This document shows positions 60,056 to 64,000 of a stretch of DNA of 64,000 nt, in pieces. Both the position numbers and the translations under genes were made by a program. The DNA comes from Paenibacillus aquistagni (GTDB lineage Bacteria; Bacillota; Bacilli; Paenibacillales; Paenibacillaceae), in NCBI RefSeq assembly GCF_900177815.1, contig NZ_FXAZ01000001.1, forward strand, positions 1,488,001-1,552,000. The letters run 5' to 3'. Within the stretch, counting starts at the first letter, position 1, and each line of letters starts with the position of its first letter. Below the pieces are notes generated by a model. It saw only the letters and a list, made by a program, of their open reading frames with translations. It was not told where the DNA came from and did not search any database.

Positions 60056-60408
60056 AAGTTTAAGTACGCCGAATAATCTAATCATATATAACGTGATGAG
60101 AGGGCCAGTATGCGCGGTCCATTCCTGATGGAGTGGATGTGATGCTCAGAGAACAGCTGCCATTGGCTGCAAGCAGCTGTCGTTCACACCGGCAGAACCC
60201 TACCCTTGAACGGTCATAGCTGACTTCACCGCATTATTGCGGAATGAATGGTCGGTTATGGAACGGCTGCCCCGTTATCGGCATGAAGTGGGAAGCGATC
60301 TACTCCTGTATGGAAGTATAACCATCAAACTAGTAGATATCGCTTCAATGAAGGTGGTACCGCGGAAGCAACAGACTTTCGTCCTTTTATGGACGAAGGT
60401 CTTTTTTT
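60056..60408 (+). promoter_or_regulatory. T-box riboswitch leader (proline type)
   Basis: The T-box core AAGGTGGTACCGCGG lies at 60351-60365 and is followed by a terminator hairpin. Upstream is a Stem I with GAGGGCCAGTA (60100-60110) and a specifier region GAACCCTACC. The codon CCT at 60199-60201, preceded by GAAC and followed by A, is the most likely specifier and codes for proline, fitting proBA downstream. Uncharged tRNA(Pro) would stabilise the antiterminator and permit transcription. Confidence 0.9.
60374..60408 (+). terminator. T-box terminator hairpin
   Basis: GACTTTCGTCC and GGACGAAGGTC form an 11-base-pair stem with one G-T pair and a six-base loop, followed by seven T residues. It is the default stop of the proBA leader. 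Confidence 0.92.
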
Positions 60409-60631
60409 ATTGTGATGGAAGTGCTCTGTGCAATCTCAGCAGATCTCGTTTAAGTGTTACGATGCCTGATGCCTGTGGGAACGCAGGAGTCTTCAGCCGC
60501 ATCCGCCATAATATCTCACTTTACAACATTACAACGTTATTGACTTAAAGAGATGCTCCCACCTCTGAATTGGATGGAACGGTGCGAGCGGCAGTTTATT
60601 CGGCAATGATCAAAAGGGTGGATGAGAAATC
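60409..60631. other. spacer between T-box and proB
   Basis: About 220 bases separate the T-box terminator from proB, longer than usual. I see no gene, second riboswitch or clear promoter in it. An AAGGGTGG ribosome site lies just before proB. Confidence 0.4.
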
Positions 60632-61741
60632 ATGAACGAACAACGTATTGTCGTAAAAATCGGAAGCAGTTCCCTCACCTCCGAGCATGGCGGCCTAAAC
60701 CGTGAACAGGTCCGTTTCTTTGCAGAAGAGCTAAGAACGCTTCGTCAAGCGGGGTATCAAATTGTACTGGTCACCTCCGGTGCCGTAGCCGCTGGCTTTC
60801 GTCAAATGGGCTACGAGCAGCGGCCGAAGCTGCTTCATGAGAAGCAAGCTGCCGCTGCCGTTGGTCAAGCGCTGCTCATGCAGGCTTATCAAGAATATCT
60901 GCTGCCTTACGGCATATCTGCTGCTCAGATTCTGCTGACAAGGCAAGACTTTGCAAGTCGCAAGCGCGGGCACAATGCGTATATGACGATTGAAGAGCTG
61001 TTGAAGCTTGGCGTTATCCCGATCGTTAACGAGAACGATACGGTATCTATAGACGAACTGAAGTTTGGCGACAATGATACCTTGTCTGCGCTTGTTGCAA
61101 ACCTCGTTCATGCTTCACAGCTCATTATCGTGACAGACATGGACGGATTATATACCGAGGACCCGAGAAAGAATCCACATGCCACACGCTTCGACGTAAT
61201 TGAACAGATTACCGATGAAATATACAGTTACGCAGGCGGTGCTGGCTCTGCTGTCGGTACTGGCGGCATGCGCTCTAAGCTGGATGCTGCACGCATTGCC
61301 ATGCGTGGAGGCGTTAAAGCCTTTGTTGGGCGAATCGCTGAGCCGCATGATCTAATGAAGACGGTACAGGGAGACGGAAGGGGCACCTATTTTGAGACTC
61401 ACCAACACGGCCTTCCCGTTAAAAAACAATGGCTTGGCTTTCATTCGACGCCACTTGGGCGCGTCGTCGTAGATGAAGGTGCCGAGCAGGCTTTGCTTGA
61501 TAGAGGCTCTAGTTTGCTCCCGGCAGGCGTGAAATCCATCCATGGAGAATTCCATCCAGGCGATGTGGTGGAAGTCACGAACCTAAGAGGAGAAGTGCTG
61601 GGCAGAGGAATCGTCAATTATGATCATGAGCAATTGAGCCAGGTGGCAGGACTGTCTACACCAGACGTCCTGAAGCGCTGCGAGGTCAGCCGAATTGAAG
61701 TTATTCACCGCGATGAATGGGTTACGCTGCGCTCCTTATAA
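60632..61741 (+). CDS. proB: glutamate 5-kinase
   Basis: The 369-residue enzyme phosphorylates glutamate in the first step of proline synthesis. The amino-acid kinase domain carries VVKIGSSSLT at the N-terminus, VTSGAVAAGF, NENDTVSIDELKFGDNDTL and GTGGMRSKLDAA. A C-terminal PUA domain follows from about residue 280 (GRVVVDEGAEQALLDRGSSLLPAG). It starts the proB-proA-proC operon controlled by the T-box. AAGGGTGG precedes the ATG. Confidence 0.97.
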   Translation: MNEQRIVVKIGSSSLTSEHGGLNREQVRFFAEELRTLRQAGYQIVLVTSGAVAAGFRQMGYEQRPKLLHEKQAAAAVGQALLMQAYQEYLLPYGISAAQILLTRQDFASRKRGHNAYMTIEELLKLGVIPIVNENDTVSIDELKFGDNDTLSALVANLVHASQLIIVTDMDGLYTEDPRKNPHATRFDVIEQITDEIYSYAGGAGSAVGTGGMRSKLDAARIAMRGGVKAFVGRIAEPHDLMKTVQGDGRGTYFETHQHGLPVKKQWLGFHSTPLGRVVVDEGAEQALLDRGSSLLPAGVKSIHGEFHPGDVVEVTNLRGEVLGRGIVNYDHEQLSQVAGLSTPDVLKRCEVSRIEVIHRDEWVTLRSL

Positions 61742-61835
61742 CGGTAACAAGACCCATGTCCTACCCCAATCAGAAGTTGCTGCTGTAGCGTCAAAATCAC
61801 CCCATCAAATGATAGTCACGAGGAGGCATATAAAA

Positions 61836-63083
61836 ATGAGTGAAGTATTGCAAAAAGCCAAGCTTGCAAAGGCAGCTTCCATCCAGATGAATCGTGTCAG
61901 CACCGCAGATAAGAACGAAGCGCTGCTTCGAATGGCGGACCACCTGATTACGAGTCAGCTATCCATTATCCAAGCCAATCAACTTGATCTCGACAATGGC
62001 CGCAAAAATGGAACGAGTTCTTCTCTGCTTGATCGTCTCGCATTAAATGAAAAGCGAGTGGCAGAGATTGCGGAAGGCCTTCGTCAAATTGCACAGCTGA
62101 CCGACCCTGTAGGCACCCTGCTGCAAACCATTGATCGTCCAAATGGCATTCGTATTGAGCAGCTTCGAGTACCACTCGGCGTTATCGGCATGATCTATGA
62201 AGCTCGTCCAAATGTCACAGTAGATGCCGCGGGCCTGTGCTTAAAAACCGGGAATGCCGTTGTTCTGCGCGGCGGTTCAGCCGCTCTCCATACGAATAAG
62301 CGAATCGTGGAAGTGCTGCATGAAGCGTTAGAATCTTCCGCGCTCCCTAAGGATGCTGTGCAATTGATCGAAGATGCTGATCGCAAATCCGTTGATGAGA
62401 TGCTTAAATTGAATGGCTGGCTTGACGTCGTTATTCCAAGAGGAGGCGCCTCTCTCATTCAAAATGTTGTTCAAAATGCGACCGTGCCTGTGATCGAGAC
62501 AGGGGCAGGCATCTGCCACACCTATATTGATCAAGGAGCCAACCCTGAGATGGCCACAGCGATTGCATTGAATGCCAAGGTCCAACGCCCATCCGTATGC
62601 AATGCTATGGAGACGCTCCTCATTCACCAAGACTATGATCAAGCCGCTGTTACAGAGCTGTTGAAGGCCTTTCATGACGCACAAGTGGAGCTGCGCGGCT
62701 GCGAACGCACGCTCCAGCTAGCGCCATACGCCAAGCAGGCGACTGAACAGGATTATGCAACCGAATATAATGATTACATCCTTAATATTAGATTTGTGTC
62801 CAATCTAGACGAAGCGCTTGCTCATATCTCGCGCTACGGAACCAAGCATTCGGAATGTATTGTGACGGAACGCTCAAGTGAAGCCGAACGCTTCCTGCAG
62901 GAAGTGGATGCAGCGGCAGTCTACCATAATGCCTCCACCCGCTTCACAGACGGATTTGAATTTGGATTTGGGGCTGAGATTGGCATAAGCACACAGAAAC
63001 TTCATGCTAGGGGTCCGATGGGACTTGTCCCATTGACTTCTACGAAATACCGAGTAACAGGCCAAGGTCAAATCAGAAGCTAA
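61836..63083 (+). CDS. proA: glutamate-5-semialdehyde dehydrogenase
   Basis: The 415-residue enzyme reduces gamma-glutamyl phosphate to glutamate semialdehyde with NADPH. The aldehyde-dehydrogenase family motifs PLGVIGMIYEARPNVTVDAAG and the active-site region around VNVQRPSVCNAMETLL, with catalytic Cys, are present. The ATG at 61836 has AGGAGG at proper spacing. The reading frame is open about 140 bases further upstream without a ribosome site. It lies 94 bases after proB. Confidence 0.97.
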   Translation: MSEVLQKAKLAKAASIQMNRVSTADKNEALLRMADHLITSQLSIIQANQLDLDNGRKNGTSSSLLDRLALNEKRVAEIAEGLRQIAQLTDPVGTLLQTIDRPNGIRIEQLRVPLGVIGMIYEARPNVTVDAAGLCLKTGNAVVLRGGSAALHTNKRIVEVLHEALESSALPKDAVQLIEDADRKSVDEMLKLNGWLDVVIPRGGASLIQNVVQNATVPVIETGAGICHTYIDQGANPEMATAIALNAKVQRPSVCNAMETLLIHQDYDQAAVTELLKAFHDAQVELRGCERTLQLAPYAKQATEQDYATEYNDYILNIRFVSNLDEALAHISRYGTKHSECIVTERSSEAERFLQEVDAAAVYHNASTRFTDGFEFGFGAEIGISTQKLHARGPMGLVPLTSTKYRVTGQGQIRS

Positions 63084-63127
63084 CTGTGTCCATTATTTAT
63101 GTTCAGAACTGGGGAGGAAACCATACG

Positions 63128-63967
63128 ATGAGTGCACACCTAACCTATTGCTTTTACGGCGCAGGGTCTGCTGCTGAAGCGGTCGTCAAAGGAATGCTAG
63201 ATAAAAAAATAGCTCTGCCAGAGCACATTCAGATGATCAACCGCAGCAACCAGGAGCGCCTTCAAGAACTTAAGGATCGTTATAACGTACATGCATCCAA
63301 TGAACCAGAGCTTACCCATGAATGGCTTCGTACTGCCGATGTAATTATACTCGCGATGAAGCCCAAGGATGCCGTTCAAGCGCTGCAAGCACTCCGCCCA
63401 GCACTTGAGTCACAGACTATGCTGGTCTCGCTCATAGCAGGACTCAGCATTGCTACCATACAGCGCATTGTCGGCCCCTCATCTGTTGTTCGCACCATGC
63501 CGAATACCTCTAGCACTATTGGCCTCGGTGCAACGGGAGTATGTTACTCCCGCGAGGTAAGCGAAGAACAGTATGCTATTGCCAGGTCGATGCTTGGAGC
63601 GATCGGAATTGTCACGGAAGTAGACGAAAAGGATATGGATGCGATAACAGGGGTATCCGGAAGTGGCCCTGCTTATGTATACTATATAATGGAAGCCTTA
63701 ATCGAAGCAGCCGTGAGCGAGGGCTTAACGGCAGAACAAGCGGAATCACTCGTGATTCAAACGGTACGAGGAGCAGCTGAGATGGTGCGGATTACGGGCG
63801 AGAGCCCTGCAGTTCTCCGTCGAAAGGTTACATCTCCTGGGGGGACCACCGAAGCGGCCTTGAAGGTGCTACAAGAATGCCACGTAAACGAAGCGATGAA
63901 AGCAGCAGTTGCTCACGCTCGCGCCCGTGCTGCTGAGATGGGAGAACAAATTGGGAGTGAGCTATAG
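63128..63967 (+). CDS. proC: pyrroline-5-carboxylate reductase
   Basis: The 279-residue NAD(P)H enzyme makes proline from pyrroline-5-carboxylate. The N-terminal Rossmann motif reads YCFYGAGSAAEAVVKGML, and the C-terminal dimerisation region has GSGPAYVYYIMEALIEAAV and SPGGTTEAAL. The ATG at 63128 follows GGGGAGG. It is the third gene of the proline operon, 44 bases after proA. Confidence 0.97.
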   Translation: MSAHLTYCFYGAGSAAEAVVKGMLDKKIALPEHIQMINRSNQERLQELKDRYNVHASNEPELTHEWLRTADVIILAMKPKDAVQALQALRPALESQTMLVSLIAGLSIATIQRIVGPSSVVRTMPNTSSTIGLGATGVCYSREVSEEQYAIARSMLGAIGIVTEVDEKDMDAITGVSGSGPAYVYYIMEALIEAAVSEGLTAEQAESLVIQTVRGAAEMVRITGESPAVLRRKVTSPGGTTEAALKVLQECHVNEAMKAAVAHARARAAEMGEQIGSEL

Positions 63968-64000
63968 ATGAATGAATATTGTGTGGCCACGTATCGGCTC
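63968..64000 (+). CDS. start of an unidentified gene (possibly MtnW-like), cut by window edge
   Basis: An ATG directly after the proC stop opens a frame encoding MNEYCVATYRL before the window ends. The ATYRL pattern is seen at the start of RuBisCO-like MtnW (methionine salvage) proteins, but eleven residues cannot settle identity. Its start abuts the proC stop, so translational coupling is likely. Confidence 0.35.
   Translation, partial: MNEYCVATYRL

Noticed and set aside
60237..60548. Plus-strand frame of 103 codons inside the proBA leader
   Set aside because: It lies across the T-box and its terminator, so it is regulatory RNA rather than coding sequence.
1..64000. tRNA, rRNA, CRISPR, insertion sequences or prophage
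   Set aside because: No cloverleaf, array of direct repeats, transposase or phage structural gene was recognised in either strand.

Overview
The window reads as a chromosomal segment of an endospore-forming, S-layered Gram-positive bacterium, most likely a member of the Paenibacillaceae. This rests on a cotE-type spore-coat gene next to mutS, an SLH-domain surface protein, a GerMN lipoprotein beside a cell-wall amidase with a copper-amine-oxidase-like stalk domain, a T-box leader before proBA, a bacterial-type nitric oxide synthase, strong AGGAGG-type ribosome binding sites and many intrinsic terminators. I see no rRNA, tRNA, insertion sequence, prophage or CRISPR array.

Layout. 1-4.3 kb: mutS (cut by the window edge), a COOH-NH2 ligase-like gene and cotE, all on the minus strand. 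4.5-9.3 kb: an aromatic-acid-exporter/FUSC-like protein, ribosomal protein L25/Ctc, and a nitrate/sulfonate/taurine-type ABC importer. 9.6-14.9 kb: an ABC-2 exporter (ATPase plus two permeases) divergent from a NarL-type two-component system, an arrangement like the linearmycin resistance (Lnr) loci. 15.0-19.3 kb: a sulfur/nitric-oxide island, with a CstR-like persulfide sensor (Cys31/Cys60), a four-domain CoA-disulfide-reductase/rhodanese/TusA/DsrE-like fusion, and a divergent nitric oxide synthase. Two CstR-type palindromes lie in the shared intergenic region. 19.3-30.2 kb: mixed housekeeping and regulatory genes, including M32 carboxypeptidase, an A-type Fe-S protein, beta-carbonic anhydrase, a COG0523 GTPase, PadR, XRE, OmpR and MarR regulators, an RNA methyltransferase-like protein, a pseudouridine synthase and several small unrecognised proteins. 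30.2-41.7 kb: parC-parE, an ABC-2 transporter, a GDSL esterase and a heterodimeric YheI/YheH-type multidrug ABC exporter. 41.9-46.8 kb: a double-headed bacterial dynamin, a small unknown protein and endonuclease III. 46.9-51.9 kb: a cell-envelope block (SLH protein, GerMN lipoprotein, N-acetylmuramoyl-L-alanine amidase). 52.1-58.7 kb: leuCD with a divergent LysR regulator, a NagZ-like GH3 enzyme, a nitrilase-family amidase and a small secreted protein. 58.8-64 kb: an MtnE-like aminotransferase, a proline-type T-box leader, proB-proA-proC, and the start of another gene.

The most notable region is 15-19.3 kb. The regulator, the effector enzyme and two operator-like palindromes form a coherent persulfide-response unit. 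One palindrome overlaps the edge of the -10 box of a well-formed promoter. The unit sits head to head with a nitric oxide synthase, which makes coordinated H2S/NO stress physiology a testable idea. Other items worth attention are the amidoligase-like enzyme beside cotE, an XRE gene whose promoter palindrome recurs inside its own coding sequence, a SigB-like promoter before ctc, and a minus-strand terminator embedded in the 3' end of the lysR gene.
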